This document shows positions 45,540-54,841 of a DNA stretch of 64,000 nt, piece by piece. The stretch is taken from contig NZ_LR813084.1 in the NCBI RefSeq assembly GCF_903815225.1, positions 4,550,001-4,614,000 on the forward strand, in the 5' to 3' direction. The translations under genes were made by a program, and so were the position numbers. The first letter of the stretch is position 1; each line of letters begins with the position of its first letter. The notes beneath the pieces were generated by a model that worked only from the letters and a program-made list of their open reading frames with translations, was not told the DNA's origin and did no database searches. Source of the DNA: Delftia tsuruhatensis (GTDB lineage Bacteria; Pseudomonadota; Gammaproteobacteria; Burkholderiales; Burkholderiaceae_C).

Positions 45540-45761
45540 TCAGGCTTCGGTGCGCCGGATCTGGGCGCGGCCCGCATCCGTGATGTGCCACTTGCGATCA
45601 CCATCCACCTCGACGAGTCCACGCTCGCGCAGACGCCGGGACAGGTGCTCCCGCGCCGCGCTCTCCAGCGACACGGGTTCGCCCATCTCCAGCTTCTTGA
45701 GCACCTCCAGTTCATCGACCGTGGGCTCGTACACCGGTGCGTGATATGTGGTTTCGGCCAT
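45540..45761 (-). CDS. Small winged-helix-like protein, unknown function
   Basis: A 73-residue protein. After a short N-terminus (MAETTYHAPVYEPT) it has a helix-helix-turn pattern LEVLKKLEMGEPVSLES, a recognition-like AAREHLSRRLRERGLVE and a wing-like VDGDRKWHITDAGRAQIR. This resembles a minimal winged-helix DNA-binding fold. The ATG at 45761 has AAGGAG 6 nt upstream, while the longer frame to 45815 does not. It is divergent from lrgAB, which it might regulate; that is only proximity. Confidence 0.7.
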   Translation of the reverse strand: MAETTYHAPVYEPTVDELEVLKKLEMGEPVSLESAAREHLSRRLRERGLVEVDGDRKWHITDAGRAQIRRTEA

Positions 45762-46007
45762 CGCTACTCCTTCACTGATCAAAGTCACATGCCCCGCGAC
45801 TGCCGGGGCACGCACTCAACATAGCCGCGCCCGCCATGGCGCGCAATCGGTGGCCGCACCTTTTTTCGTGTTGTGGGCGATGATGGCACGCTTCGCGGCG
45901 GCGTCCCACAGGCAGCCAGGGCCGGCCCTGTCCCTGCAACGGCCGGCCCGACACCTTGCCCGCTCTTTCGCGCCTTCCACCGTCTGACCCAGGAGTTTCC
46001 GGTTTCC

Positions 46008-46385
46008 ATGCTCTACGCCATCACCGCCTTGTTCGCCTTCCAGTTGCTGGGCGAAGCCGTCGTCCAGCTCACCGGCCTGCCGCTTCCCGGCGCGCTCGTG
46101 GGCACTCTGCTGCTGCTGGCGGCGCTGCTGGGCCATGGCCACCTGCCCGAACCGCTGGAGAAGGTCGCCGGCGTGCTGCTGCAAAACATGATGCTGCTGT
46201 TCATCCCCGTGATCGCGGGCGTGATGCTGGAGTTCGACCGGCTTTCGCGCGAATGGCAGCCCTTCGTGATCGCCTGCATCGCGGGCGCGGCCATCACCTT
46301 TCTGGCCACGGCCTTCACTTTCCGCTGGTGCCTGGAGCGCCAGCGTGCCCGCGAAGCAGCCGCCAGCCAGGGAGAGAAGGCATGA
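46008..46385 (+). CDS. LrgA/CidA-family holin-like membrane protein
   Basis: Small membrane protein of 125 residues with four helices, of the CidA/LrgA group linked to murein hydrolase export, cell lysis control and, in some bacteria, pyruvate uptake. Family landmarks are FQLLGEAVVQLTGLPLPGAL (about 10-29), LLLLAALLGHG and NMMLLFIPVIAGVM. The frame is open upstream, but the ATG at 46008 begins the first helix. Its stop overlaps the lrgB start (ATGA), so the pair is coupled. Confidence 0.92.
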   Translation: MLYAITALFAFQLLGEAVVQLTGLPLPGALVGTLLLLAALLGHGHLPEPLEKVAGVLLQNMMLLFIPVIAGVMLEFDRLSREWQPFVIACIAGAAITFLATAFTFRWCLERQRAREAAASQGEKA

Positions 46386-47116
46386 ATACGCTGTCCGCCC
46401 TCTGGCAGTCGCTGGCCGGCAGCGCACCGACGGCCCACCTGCCCTGGCTGGTGCTGACCATGGCGGTCTACCTGGCGGCCATGGCGCTGTACCGGCGCAG
46501 CGGCAACCATCCGCTGCTGATCCCGGTGTTCACGGCCGTGGTCGTCATCGTCGGCGTGCTGCTGGCCACGGGAACCTCCTATGCCAGCTACCGCAGCGGC
46601 GTCTCGCTGCTGGGCCTGCTGATCGGCCCGGCCACCGTGGCACTGGCGATTCCGCTGTATGCGCAGCGCGAGCGCATCCGCGCGCTATGGCTGCCCATCG
46701 GCGTGGCACTGGCCGTGGGCTGTGTGGTGGCACTGCTGTCGGCGCTGCTGATCGGCTGGAGCCTGGGCGGCTCGGTCCAGACCCTGGTGGCCCTGGCGCC
46801 CAAGTCGGCCACCATTCCCATCGCCCTGCCCATGGCCGAGCGCTTCGGCGGCCCGGCCTCGCTGGCGGCCGTGGCCGTGGCGATCACCGGCATCGCCGGG
46901 ACCATGATGGCGCCGCTGTTGATCCGCCTGGTGCGCAGCGAGGACCCGGCCGTGCAGGGCTTTGCGCTGGGCCTGACGGCCCATGCCATCGGCACGGCGC
47001 GCGCTCTGCAGATCCACCCGACCATGGGCGCCTTCTCGGCCCTGGCCATGGGCCTCAACGGCGTGGCCACGGCCGTGGTCATGCCGCTGTGCCTGGCCGT
47101 TCTGCCGTGGTTTTGA
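46382..47116 (+). CDS. LrgB/CidB-family membrane protein
   Basis: Partner of the LrgA-like protein, 244 residues with seven or eight hydrophobic helices. Family motifs are YRSGVSLLGLLIGPATVALA (about 70-89), ALAPKSATIPIALPMAERFG and GLTAHAIGTARALQ. The pair forms a membrane complex that affects lysis or exports and imports small metabolites. It overlaps lrgA by 4 nt. No terminator is visible before the convergent LysR gene at 47236. Confidence 0.93.
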   Translation: MNTLSALWQSLAGSAPTAHLPWLVLTMAVYLAAMALYRRSGNHPLLIPVFTAVVVIVGVLLATGTSYASYRSGVSLLGLLIGPATVALAIPLYAQRERIRALWLPIGVALAVGCVVALLSALLIGWSLGGSVQTLVALAPKSATIPIALPMAERFGGPASLAAVAVAITGIAGTMMAPLLIRLVRSEDPAVQGFALGLTAHAIGTARALQIHPTMGAFSALAMGLNGVATAVVMPLCLAVLPWF

Positions 47117-47235
47117 AGAGCACCCGGGTTTTCCCCAGAGGCACCCCCACAAGCCTGTGGACAAGCCCCGCCAGCCACAAGGATAAGTCGGTTAAGTGAC
47201 TGTCATCGTTGAACAATCCAGGAGCTGCTTAATTT

Positions 47236-48183
47236 TCAGGCAGGGCGGTGTTCCCGGGCGCGCTGCTGCAGCCACGCAGAGAACACACGCAGCGCAGGAG
47301 CTGGCTGGGCATCGGGCGCCAGCGCCGGGGTGACCAGGTAGTAGGCGCGGTTGCCGCGCAGCGGCTGGGGACAGGCGATGATGAGGTCGCCGCGCGCCAG
47401 CTCCTGCTCGATCAGCATGGGCGGCATCAGCGCCACGCCCAGGCCCTGGCTGGCGGCCACGGCCAGCATGGAGAACAGCTCCAGCCGCATGCCGTCGAGC
47501 GCGCGCGGCGCGGTCACGCCCATGGCATCGAACCACTGCTGCCAGCCGTAGGGCCGCGTGCTTTGCTGCAGCAGCGGCATCTGCGCCACGATCTGCGCCC
47601 CCACGGGCAGCCAGGCCCGGCCCGGCTCGCGTGCCTGGGCCGTGGCCAGCAGTTGGGGGCTGCACACGGGCACGACTTCCTCATCCATCAGCCACTGGGC
47701 CTGCACGCCGGGCCAGCGAGCCACCTGCTCGGGCGTGCCCGCATACAGCGCGGCATCGAACACCGTGTCGGCGAACAGGAAGGGCCGGGTCTGCACGTCG
47801 ATGTGCACCGTGACCTCGGGATGCTCGCGCGCCAGCTGCGGCAGGCGCGGCAGCAGCCAGCGCGTGGCGAAGGTGGGCACGGCAGCCAGGTTGAGCGGGC
47901 CGCCTTCACCCTGGTGGGCCATGATGTCAAGCGTGTCGCGCTCCAGGCCATGCAGCCAGCGCGAGACCTGCTGGGCGTACTGCGTGCCCGCCTCGGTCAG
48001 CAGCACGCCGTGGCGCGTGCGCCGGAACAGCTGCACGCCCAGGAATTCCTCCAGCGCGATGATCTGGCGCGAGACCGCGCTCTGGGTCAGCGACAGCTCC
48101 TGCGCGGCGCGCGTGTAGCTGACGTGGCGGGCGGCCGATTCGAAGCAGGCCAGGGCTTGGGTGGATGGCAGGGCTCTACGCAT
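47236..48183 (-). CDS. LysR-family regulator (GcvA-like), divergent from gcdH
   Basis: LysR-type regulator of 315 residues. The winged helix covers residues 5-65 (LACFESAARHVSYTRAAQEL, SLTQSAVSRQIIALEEFLGV) and the effector domain 90-300 (VPTFATRWLLPRLPQLARE, GVALMPPMLIEQELARGDLI). The GcvA-like effector domain and its divergent position 205 nt from glutaryl-CoA dehydrogenase suggest that it controls the glutarate genes, as GcdR does in other proteobacteria. The spacer contains a GCAT-N6-ATGC palindrome at 48263-48276 as a possible operator. Confidence 0.92.
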   Translation of the reverse strand: MRRALPSTQALACFESAARHVSYTRAAQELSLTQSAVSRQIIALEEFLGVQLFRRTRHGVLLTEAGTQYAQQVSRWLHGLERDTLDIMAHQGEGGPLNLAAVPTFATRWLLPRLPQLAREHPEVTVHIDVQTRPFLFADTVFDAALYAGTPEQVARWPGVQAQWLMDEEVVPVCSPQLLATAQAREPGRAWLPVGAQIVAQMPLLQQSTRPYGWQQWFDAMGVTAPRALDGMRLELFSMLAVAASQGLGVALMPPMLIEQELARGDLIIACPQPLRGNRAYYLVTPALAPDAQPAPALRVFSAWLQQRAREHRPA

Positions 48184-48262
48184 GACTCATGCATTCAACG
48201 CATTCCGATATCGCGCATCATAGGGAATAACCCGCAACAGGGACTCCATACATGCGCTTTCC

Positions 48263-48276
48263 GCATTCATGGATGC
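48263..48276. promoter_or_regulatory. Possible LysR operator ahead of gcdH
   Basis: GCAT-TCATGG-ATGC is a short palindrome 113 nt before gcdH; further GCATTC copies lie at about 48190-48205 near the LysR start. The match to a T-N11-A motif is loose. Confidence 0.25.
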
Positions 48277-48388
48277 ACAAACATCGTTTGCGCACCCGAC
48301 CGGGCCGCTTCTAAGATGCGGCGCGACAACGCCTCATGGCGGCACCGACCCAGACTTCCTTGCCTTCGCTTTTTTGGAGATACGACAC

Positions 48389-49585
48389 ATGGCCCGCAAC
48401 AGCTTCCAATGGGATGACCCCTTCCAGCTCGACCAGCAGCTGAGCGACGACGAGCGCATGATCCGCGACGCGGCCCATGCCTACTGCCAGGAGCGCCTGG
48501 CACCGCGCGTGCTGGAGATGTTCCGCCACGAGAAGACCGATGTGAGCATCTTCCGCGAGATGGGCGAACTGGGCCTGCTGGGCCCCACCATCCCCACGCA
48601 GTACGGAGGCGCGGGCCTGAACTACGTCAGCTACGGCCTGGTGGCGCGCGAGATCGAGCGCGTGGACTCGGGCTACCGCTCCATGGCCAGCGTGCAAAGC
48701 TCGCTGGTGATGGTGCCCATCAACGAATTCGGCACCGAAGACCAGAAGAACAAGTACCTGCCCAAGCTGGCCAGCGGCGAGTTCATCGGCTGCTTCGGCC
48801 TGACCGAGCCCGACCACGGCTCCGACCCCGGCAGCATGTCCAGCCGCGCCTACAAGGTGGACGGCGGCTACCGCCTCAAGGGCAACAAGATGTGGATCAC
48901 CAACAGCCCCGTGGCCGACGTGTTCGTGGTCTGGGCCAAGGAAGTGACCGAGGACGGCCATGTGGGCGAGATCCGCGGCTTCATCCTGGACAAGGGCATG
49001 AAGGGCCTGTCGGCCCCGGCCATCCACGGCAAGGTGGGCCTGCGCGCCTCCATCACGGGCGAGATCGTGATGGACGACGTGTTCGTCCCCGAAGAGAATG
49101 CCTTCCCCGAGGTGCGCGGACTCAAGGGCCCGTTCACCTGCCTGAACAGCGCGCGCTTCGGCATTGCCTGGGGCGCCCTGGGCGCAGCCGAGTTCTGCTG
49201 GCACACGGCGCGCCAGTACACGCTGGACCGCAAGCAGTTCGGCCGCCCCCTGGCCGCCAACCAGCTCATCCAGAAGAAGCTGGCCGACATGCAGACCGAG
49301 ATCACCCTGGGCCTGCAGGCCGCGCTGCGCGTGGGCCGCATGAAGGACGAGCACCAGAACGTGATCGAGATCACCTCGCTGATCAAGCGCAACAACTGCG
49401 GCAAGTCGCTGGACATCGCCCGCATGGCGCGCGACATGATGGGCGGCAACGGCATCAGCGACGAGTTCGGCGTGGCCCGCCATCTGGTCAACCTGGAAGT
49501 GGTCAACACCTACGAAGGCACGCATGACGTGCACGCCCTGATCCTGGGCCGCGCCCAAACAGGCATCGCAGCTTTTTCGAACTGA
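48389..49585 (+). CDS. gcdH: Glutaryl-CoA dehydrogenase
   Basis: FAD-dependent acyl-CoA dehydrogenase that oxidises and decarboxylates glutaryl-CoA to crotonyl-CoA in lysine, tryptophan and glutarate breakdown. The 398-residue protein matches GCDH rather than other acyl-CoA dehydrogenases in [20 protein letters not shown], the [17 protein letters not shown] flavin-binding region and the end block [20 protein letters not shown] with the catalytic Glu. The ATG at 48389 is used because the preceding frame is in the LysR spacer. It is followed by a repeat element and then a CoA-transferase gene. Confidence 0.96.
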   Translation: MARNSFQWDDPFQLDQQLSDDERMIRDAAHAYCQERLAPRVLEMFRHEKTDVSIFREMGELGLLGPTIPTQYGGAGLNYVSYGLVAREIERVDSGYRSMASVQSSLVMVPINEFGTEDQKNKYLPKLASGEFIGCFGLTEPDHGSDPGSMSSRAYKVDGGYRLKGNKMWITNSPVADVFVVWAKEVTEDGHVGEIRGFILDKGMKGLSAPAIHGKVGLRASITGEIVMDDVFVPEENAFPEVRGLKGPFTCLNSARFGIAWGALGAAEFCWHTARQYTLDRKQFGRPLAANQLIQKKLADMQTEITLGLQAALRVGRMKDEHQNVIEITSLIKRNNCGKSLDIARMARDMMGGNGISDEFGVARHLVNLEVVNTYEGTHDVHALILGRAQTGIAAFSN

Positions 49586-49592
49586 AAAAAAG

Positions 49593-49725
49593 CACCCCCT
49601 GAGGCGCTACGCGCCTTCCCCCTCTCTCGCTACGCGGGAGGGGGACGACACCCTCGCGGCGGGGCGGCCCTTGCTCGGTGTCCCTCGCGTTGGGCCGCGC
49701 CCGCTTTCGGCCAAGTGGGCGATGC
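49593..49725. repeat. Intergenic repeat-like element rich in inverted repeats
   Basis: The spacer after gcdH begins with two hairpins, GGCGC-TAC-GCGCC (49603-49615) and CCCCCTC...GAGGGGG (49618-49644). A run of GCGGCGGGGCGG and GCCCTTGCTCGG-like text follows. I recall very similar sequences scattered through Comamonadaceae genomes, but copy number cannot be checked here. No terminator T tract is present. Confidence 0.55.
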
Positions 49726-49773
49726 ATGACTTTCGACCAGCGCAGTCACGGCGCGACCAAACTCCCTGTTTTC

Positions 49774-51021
49774 ATGTCCTCCACATCCTCCGCGCCGGCC
49801 GCATTGGCTGGCATCAAGGTACTTGATCTTTCGCGCGTGCTGGCCGGCCCCTGGTGCACGCAGACGCTGGCCGACCTGGGCGCCGACGTGGTCAAGGTCG
49901 AGCGGCCCGTGGCCGGCGACGACACGCGCCACTGGGGGCCGCCGTTCCTGGCGCGCGATGATGGGCAGGCCACGCAGGAGGCCAGCTATTTCACGGCCTG
50001 CAACCGCAACAAGCGCTCGGTGACCATCGACATGTCCACGGCCGATGGCCAGCAGTTGATCCGCCAGATGGCGGCCGGGGCGGACGTGCTGGTGGAGAAC
50101 TTCAAGGTCGGGGGCCTGGCACAGTACGGCCTGGACTACGACAGCCTGAAAGTGCTCAATCCACGGCTGGTCTACTGCTCGGTCACGGGCTTCGGCCAGA
50201 CCGGGCCTTACGCCGAGCGCGCGGGCTACGACCTCATGGTCCAGGCCATGTGCGGACTGATGAGCATCACCGGCCATGGCGACGAGGCACCCGGCGGCGG
50301 TCCGCTCAAGGTGGGCGTGGCCGTGATCGATGTCTTCACGGGCCTGTACGCCAGCAATGCCATCCTGGCGGCGCTGCATGCGCGCCAGAGCTCGGGCCGG
50401 GGCCAGCACATCGACATGGCCCTGCTCGACGTGGGCATGGCCGTGCTGGCCAACCAGGCGGCGGGTTTTCTCGCCACAGGCGAATCGCCCATGCGGGCGG
50501 GCAACATCCACCCCAGCCTGGCACCCTACCAGGACTTCGCCACGGCCGACGGCAACGTGCTGCTGGCCATCGGCAACGACGGACAGTTCGCCCGCTTCTG
50601 CGCCACCATCGGCGAGCCGGACTGGGCGCGGGACGAGCGCTTCGCCACCAATACCGCGCGCGTGCGCAACCGCCACGCCCTGCTGGAGCGGCTGCTACCC
50701 GTCATGAAGACGCGCGGCACGGCCGAGTGGATTGCGCTGCTGGAAGACAAGGCCGTGCCCTGCGGCCCCATCAACACCATCGCCCAGGCCTTCGACGACC
50801 CGCAGGTGCGTGCACGCGGCATACGCGTCGAGCTGCCGCGCGAGGCCGGCGACGGCATCTCGCACGTCGGCGGCGTGGCCAGCCCCATGCGCCTGAGCGA
50901 TACCCCGCCCGTGCTGCGCAGCGCACCGCCCGCCCTGGGCCAGCACACCGACGAAGTGCTGGGCGAGTTGGGCATTGCCCCCATGGCCATCCAGGCGCTG
51001 CGCTCGCGCGGCGTGGTCTGA
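49774..51021 (+). CDS. Family III CoA-transferase (CaiB/BaiF type), likely glutarate-specific
   Basis: Moves CoA between acyl acids, 415 residues. Family III landmarks are LDLSRVLAGPWCTQTLADLG near 15, RNKRSVTIDMSTADGQQLI, VTGFGQTGPYAERAGYDLM and the HIDMALLDVGMAVLANQ segment; the catalytic Asp lies in the VDVF/GHID region of the family. Its position right after gcdH, and the similar pairing in other proteobacteria, suggest a glutarate (succinyl-CoA:glutarate) CoA-transferase. The ATG at 49774 (MSSTSSAPAAL) is preferred over 49726 or 49678, which run through the repeat. Confidence 0.9.
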   Translation: MSSTSSAPAALAGIKVLDLSRVLAGPWCTQTLADLGADVVKVERPVAGDDTRHWGPPFLARDDGQATQEASYFTACNRNKRSVTIDMSTADGQQLIRQMAAGADVLVENFKVGGLAQYGLDYDSLKVLNPRLVYCSVTGFGQTGPYAERAGYDLMVQAMCGLMSITGHGDEAPGGGPLKVGVAVIDVFTGLYASNAILAALHARQSSGRGQHIDMALLDVGMAVLANQAAGFLATGESPMRAGNIHPSLAPYQDFATADGNVLLAIGNDGQFARFCATIGEPDWARDERFATNTARVRNRHALLERLLPVMKTRGTAEWIALLEDKAVPCGPINTIAQAFDDPQVRARGIRVELPREAGDGISHVGGVASPMRLSDTPPVLRSAPPALGQHTDEVLGELGIAPMAIQALRSRGVV

Positions 51022-51120
51022 ACACCTGCATCACAAGAATCGCCTTACGAACCCAAGCGCTCCCCACCCGTCGGTGCCTCACAACAAACGTCCACAACAT
51101 TCATTCACGGAGACAACACC

Positions 51121-52095
51121 ATGACTCACACCTCCCGCATCGCGCTCGCCGGCATCCTCGGCGCGCTGGCGCTTTCGGGCGCGGCCCATGCCCAGGGCTA
51201 CCCCACCAAGCCCATCAAGCTGCTCGTGCCCTTCGCGGCCGGCGGTACCACCGACCTGATCGCGCGCATCGTCGCCGAACCGCTGGGCCGCGCCCTGGGC
51301 CAGCCCGTGGTCGTCGAGAACAAGGGCGGTGGCGGCGGCAGCATCGGCGCGGCCGAGACGGCGCGCTCCCAGCCCGATGGCTACAGCCTGGGCATCGCCA
51401 CCGTGTCCACCACGGCCACCAACCCGGCGATCAACCCCAAGATCCCGTACAACGTGCTGACCGACTTCACGCCCATCGTGAACATCGCGGCCACGCCCAA
51501 CATCATTGCGGCCAACCCCAAGTTCCCCGCCAAGACCTACCAGGAGTTCCTGGCCGAGGTGAAGAAGAACCCCGGCAAGTACTCCTACGCCTCGCCCGGC
51601 AACGGCAGCATCACCCACCTGATGATGGAGATGTACAAGCTGTCCACCGGCACCGACATCACCCACGTGCCCTATCGCGGCAGCGGCCCGGCGCTCAACG
51701 ACGCCGTGGCCGGACAGGTGCCGCTGATCTTCGACAACCTGCCCTCCGCCCTGGGCTTCGTCAAGGAAAAGCGCCTGGTGCCCATCGTGGTGGCCGCGCC
51801 CCAGCGCCTGGCCGCCCTGCCCGATGTGCCCACCTTCAAGGAAGTGGGCCTGGCGCCCGTCAACCGCATGGCCTACTACGGCATCGTCGGCCCCAAGAAC
51901 CTGCCGCGCGACATCGTGGACAAGGTCAATGCCGCCACGCGCAAGGTGCTGCAGGACCCGGCGATCAGGAAACGCATCGAGGAGACCGGCTCGCTGATCG
52001 TGGCCGACACGCCCGAGCATTTCTTCGAGGAGATCAAGGCCGAGTACGCCGTCTACAAGGACGTGGTGCAAAAGCAGAACCTGACCATGGACTGA
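51121..52095 (+). CDS. Bug/TctC-family periplasmic solute-binding protein
   Basis: Extracytoplasmic receptor of the tripartite tricarboxylate transporter family (Bug proteins of Bordetella and relatives), 324 residues. A signal peptide MTHTSRIALAGILGALALSG ends near AHA-QG. Core motifs are YPTKPIKLLVPFAAGGTTD, the EN(K)GGGGGSIGA loop, YASPGNGSITHLMMEMYK and THVPYRGSGPALND. It follows the CoA-transferase by 99 nt and is closed by a terminator, so it is the likely uptake receptor for glutarate or a similar dicarboxylate. Its TctAB partners are not here. Confidence 0.94.
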   Translation: MTHTSRIALAGILGALALSGAAHAQGYPTKPIKLLVPFAAGGTTDLIARIVAEPLGRALGQPVVVENKGGGGGSIGAAETARSQPDGYSLGIATVSTTATNPAINPKIPYNVLTDFTPIVNIAATPNIIAANPKFPAKTYQEFLAEVKKNPGKYSYASPGNGSITHLMMEMYKLSTGTDITHVPYRGSGPALNDAVAGQVPLIFDNLPSALGFVKEKRLVPIVVAAPQRLAALPDVPTFKEVGLAPVNRMAYYGIVGPKNLPRDIVDKVNAATRKVLQDPAIRKRIEETGSLIVADTPEHFFEEIKAEYAVYKDVVQKQNLTMD

Positions 52096-52114
52096 CCAGT
52101 CCCGCGCCCCTCCC

Positions 52115-52138
52115 ATCCCCGCCCTGGCGGGGATTTTT
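52115..52138 (+). terminator. Terminator behind the Bug gene
   Basis: The stem ATCCCCGC/GCGGGGAT with a CCTG loop runs into five T, just touching the end of the convergent LysR gene. Confidence 0.9.
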
Positions 52139-53016
52139 CATGCTTCGCCAGCGGCAGGCGACAGCAACGCCTCACACACCTCGCACAGGCGCCCGGCCAG
52201 ACGACGCCCCGGCGCCGACAGCTGGGCGCGCACATGCAGTGCCACTTCAACATCAGGCACGGGGACAAAGCCGGAAACACCATCCAGGAGGCGGTGGCCG
52301 GGCCCGACCAGCCTGCGCGGCAGCAGGCTGATGCCCAGGCCCTGCTCCACAGCGGCCTCCAGGCTCGCCAGGCTGGCGCTCACATAGGCCAGGCGCCAGC
52401 GCCGGCCTGCGGCATCCAGCGCATGCGTCATCTCGCTGCGGTACAGGCCGCCCTGCGGAAACACCACCAGGGGCAAGGGATCAAGCCCGTGGCAGGGATG
52501 CCGCGCACTGTCTATCCAGGCCAGCGGTTCGGGCCAGCGCGCCATGCCGGGCGTGCTGCCGCTGCGCTGCTTGACAATGGCCAGGTCCAGCTCGCCCGCC
52601 TGGAACTGCTGCCATATCGCCTGCGACAGACCGCTGGCCAGCTCCAGCCGCAACTGAGGCTGGCTGCGAGCCAGCGCGCCCAAGGCGGGCATCAAGGCGT
52701 TGCCGGCAAAGTCCTCTGGTACGCCGATGCGCAGCACGGCTTCGGTGGCGCCGGCCAACTGCTCCACGGCCTCGTCCATGAGGGCGAGAATGCGCTGCGC
52801 ATAGGCCAGCAATCGCTCTCCTTCCAGCGTGCATTCCACATGGCGCCCGCTGCGATCCAGCAGCGTGCAGCCCATTTGCTCCTCCAGCCTGCGGATCTGC
52901 TGGCTGACCGTGGACTGGGTGAGGTGCACGCCCTGCGCTGCACGCGTGAAGCTGCCGGTTTCGGCCACGGCGCAGAAGCTGCGCAACAGGTAGGGGTCTA
53001 TGGAAGAGGGCTGCAT
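52138..53016 (-). CDS. LysR-family regulator, divergent from a nucleoside deaminase
   Basis: LysR-type regulator of 292 residues. The winged helix (about 8-68) shows LLRSFCAVAETGSFTRAAQG and HLTQSTVSQQIRRLEEQMG; the effector domain includes LRIGVPEDFAGNALMPAL and GLGISLLPRRLVGPGHRL. The longer frame begins at 53058, but the ATG at 53016 (MQPSSIDP) fits the family. It is divergent from the deaminase-MFS pair, separated by 117 nt containing an AT-rich TTTGATCATTTAATTTT stretch that could be its operator. The effector is unknown. Confidence 0.9.
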   Translation of the reverse strand: MQPSSIDPYLLRSFCAVAETGSFTRAAQGVHLTQSTVSQQIRRLEEQMGCTLLDRSGRHVECTLEGERLLAYAQRILALMDEAVEQLAGATEAVLRIGVPEDFAGNALMPALGALARSQPQLRLELASGLSQAIWQQFQAGELDLAIVKQRSGSTPGMARWPEPLAWIDSARHPCHGLDPLPLVVFPQGGLYRSEMTHALDAAGRRWRLAYVSASLASLEAAVEQGLGISLLPRRLVGPGHRLLDGVSGFVPVPDVEVALHVRAQLSAPGRRLAGRLCEVCEALLSPAAGEA

Positions 53017-53133
53017 GGGGCTCGGACGGAATCCAGTGGCTTTGTCACTACCCAGCATTTGATCATTTAATTTTCCAATTGACGCCCCCCGTCCTAGACT
53101 GCGGCCTCAGTTCCCGATTGCCCAGCCAACCCC

Positions 53134-53595
53134 ATGCAAGAACAAGAACACATCCGTCTGCTGCGCCATGCCGTGCAGCTGGCGCACGACAACCGCCTGC
53201 GGGGCGGCCGGCCCTTCGGAGCCCTCCTCGCGCGCGAGGGGCAGATCCTGTCCACGGGCGTCAATGAGATCGTGCAAAGCCATGATCCCAGCGCCCATGC
53301 CGAAATGCAGGCGCTGCGCGCAGGCACGCGCGCCCAGGCCAACCCCAGCCTGGCTGGCTGCACCATCTACGCCAGCGGCCACCCCTGCCCCATGTGCCTG
53401 GCGGCGCTGGTGATGGCAGGGGCCGAGCAGGTTTTCTTTGCCTTCGACAACGCGGATGCCCAGCCTTACGGCTTGTCCAGCGAGGGGGCCTACCAGCGGC
53501 TGCGCCTGCCCCTGACGCCCCCCCCTCTGCCGCTGACCCGGCTGGATACGGGCATCACGGCAGCCCAGCTCTATGGCGATGCCCCCTGGCTCTGA
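53134..53595 (+). CDS. Nucleoside/guanine deaminase-like protein
   Basis: Zinc-dependent cytidine-deaminase-fold enzyme of 153 residues. The zinc ligands are H55 (HAE with catalytic E57) and C85/C88 (GHPCPMCLAAL). The layout, with NRLRGGRPFGALLAREGQIL at the start and FDNADAQPYGLSSEGAYQRL near the end, fits guanine deaminases of the GuaD type or related purine deaminases more than tRNA deaminases. It is coupled (4 nt) to an MFS exporter gene and divergent from a LysR regulator, suggesting a regulated purine-analogue function. Confidence 0.88.
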   Translation: MQEQEHIRLLRHAVQLAHDNRLRGGRPFGALLAREGQILSTGVNEIVQSHDPSAHAEMQALRAGTRAQANPSLAGCTIYASGHPCPMCLAALVMAGAEQVFFAFDNADAQPYGLSSEGAYQRLRLPLTPPPLPLTRLDTGITAAQLYGDAPWL

Positions 53596-53599
53596 AGCG

Positions 53600-54835
53600 A
53601 TGTCCACCCTCGCCGCGCCGCACGAGGCCACGCCTGCTTGCGCCCTCGCCATCCCGACGGTGCTGTGGCTGGCGACCGTGGTGCTGGTCACGCTGAACCT
53701 GCGGCCCTTTCTCAATGCCGTGGGGCCGCTGGGCCCGCAGATCCAGTCCGCCACGGGAATGGGCCTGTCCACCCTGTCCTGGCTGACGCTGCTGCCGATG
53801 GCGCTGATGGGTATCGGTGCCTGGCTGGCTCCGGCCGCGCTGCGCCGGCTGGGCCCGTGCCGTGCCGTGGTGCTTTCGCTGGCGGTGATCGCCCTGGGCT
53901 GCGCGCTGCGCGCTGCCGGCGCGACCACGCCGATGCTGCTGGCCACGGCCGCGCTGTGCGGCGCGGGCGTGGCCCTGGTGCAGGGCGTGTTGCCGGGCCT
54001 GATCAAACGCCAGTCCCCGACACGCATGGCGCAGATGATGGGCCTGTACTCGGCTGCGCTCATGGGCGGCGGCGCCCTGGGCGCCCAGCTGTCACCACTG
54101 GCTGTGCAATGGGGGCTGGAATGGCGCCTGGCGCTGGCGCTGTGGGCCTTGCCCGCCTTGCTAGCGATGGCGCTGGCCTGGCATGCGCTGCGCGCACTGC
54201 CGGTGCCGGCACCGGCCCGGGCCGGCGTCTCGGACGACACCGCCTGGCTGCGCAGGCGCCCGCGCACCTGGCTGCTGATGGCCTGCTTCGGCCTCATCAA
54301 TGGCGGCTATGCGGCCATGGTGGCCTGGCTGGCGCCCTTCTACCAGGGCCATGGCTGGAGTCCGGCACAAAGCGGCGGCCTGGTCGCCCTGCTGTCCGTG
54401 GCCCAGGCCAGCGCGGCGCTGGGGCTGCCCGTGCTGGCCTCCCGCCATCCCGACCGCCGCCCCTGGCTGGGCTTCACGCTGTTGTGCCAGGTCATTGGCC
54501 TCGCGGGGCTGGCCTGGTGGCCCGACACTGCGCCCTTGCTCAATACCGCCGTGCTCGGCATCGGCCTGGGCGGCTGCTTCGCGCTGATGATGGTGGTGGC
54601 CCTGGACCACCTGCCCCACCCGGCACAGGCCGGTGCGCTGAACGCGCTGATGCAGGGCGGCGGCTTCATCATCGCGGCCATGGCGCCCTTCGTCATCGCC
54701 CGGCTGCACCAGTCCACGGGCGGATTTCGCGCGGGCTGGATGGCGCAGCTGTGTGCCGTGCTGGTGGTCTGTGCGCTGGCCGCCCGCCTCGCGCCCGCCC
54801 GCTATGCGCAGGTGATGCGGGCGCCAGCCGCCTGA
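53600..54835 (+). CDS. MFS transporter, CynX/NimT-like
   Basis: Major facilitator of 411 residues with twelve predicted helices. N-terminal features are TVVLVTLNLRPFLNAVGPLG and the loop LPGLIKRQSPTRMAQMMGLYS, which fit the CynX/NimT subgroup (cyanate, 2-nitroimidazole). The second half has SPAQSGGLVALLSVAQASAA and GGCFALMMVVALDHLPHP. The ATG at 53600 follows the deaminase stop by 4 nt; an ATG at 53573 overlaps that gene. It probably moves the deaminase's substrate or product. Confidence 0.88.
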   Translation: MSTLAAPHEATPACALAIPTVLWLATVVLVTLNLRPFLNAVGPLGPQIQSATGMGLSTLSWLTLLPMALMGIGAWLAPAALRRLGPCRAVVLSLAVIALGCALRAAGATTPMLLATAALCGAGVALVQGVLPGLIKRQSPTRMAQMMGLYSAALMGGGALGAQLSPLAVQWGLEWRLALALWALPALLAMALAWHALRALPVPAPARAGVSDDTAWLRRRPRTWLLMACFGLINGGYAAMVAWLAPFYQGHGWSPAQSGGLVALLSVAQASAALGLPVLASRHPDRRPWLGFTLLCQVIGLAGLAWWPDTAPLLNTAVLGIGLGGCFALMMVVALDHLPHPAQAGALNALMQGGGFIIAAMAPFVIARLHQSTGGFRAGWMAQLCAVLVVCALAARLAPARYAQVMRAPAA

Positions 54836-54841
54836 TGCCAT

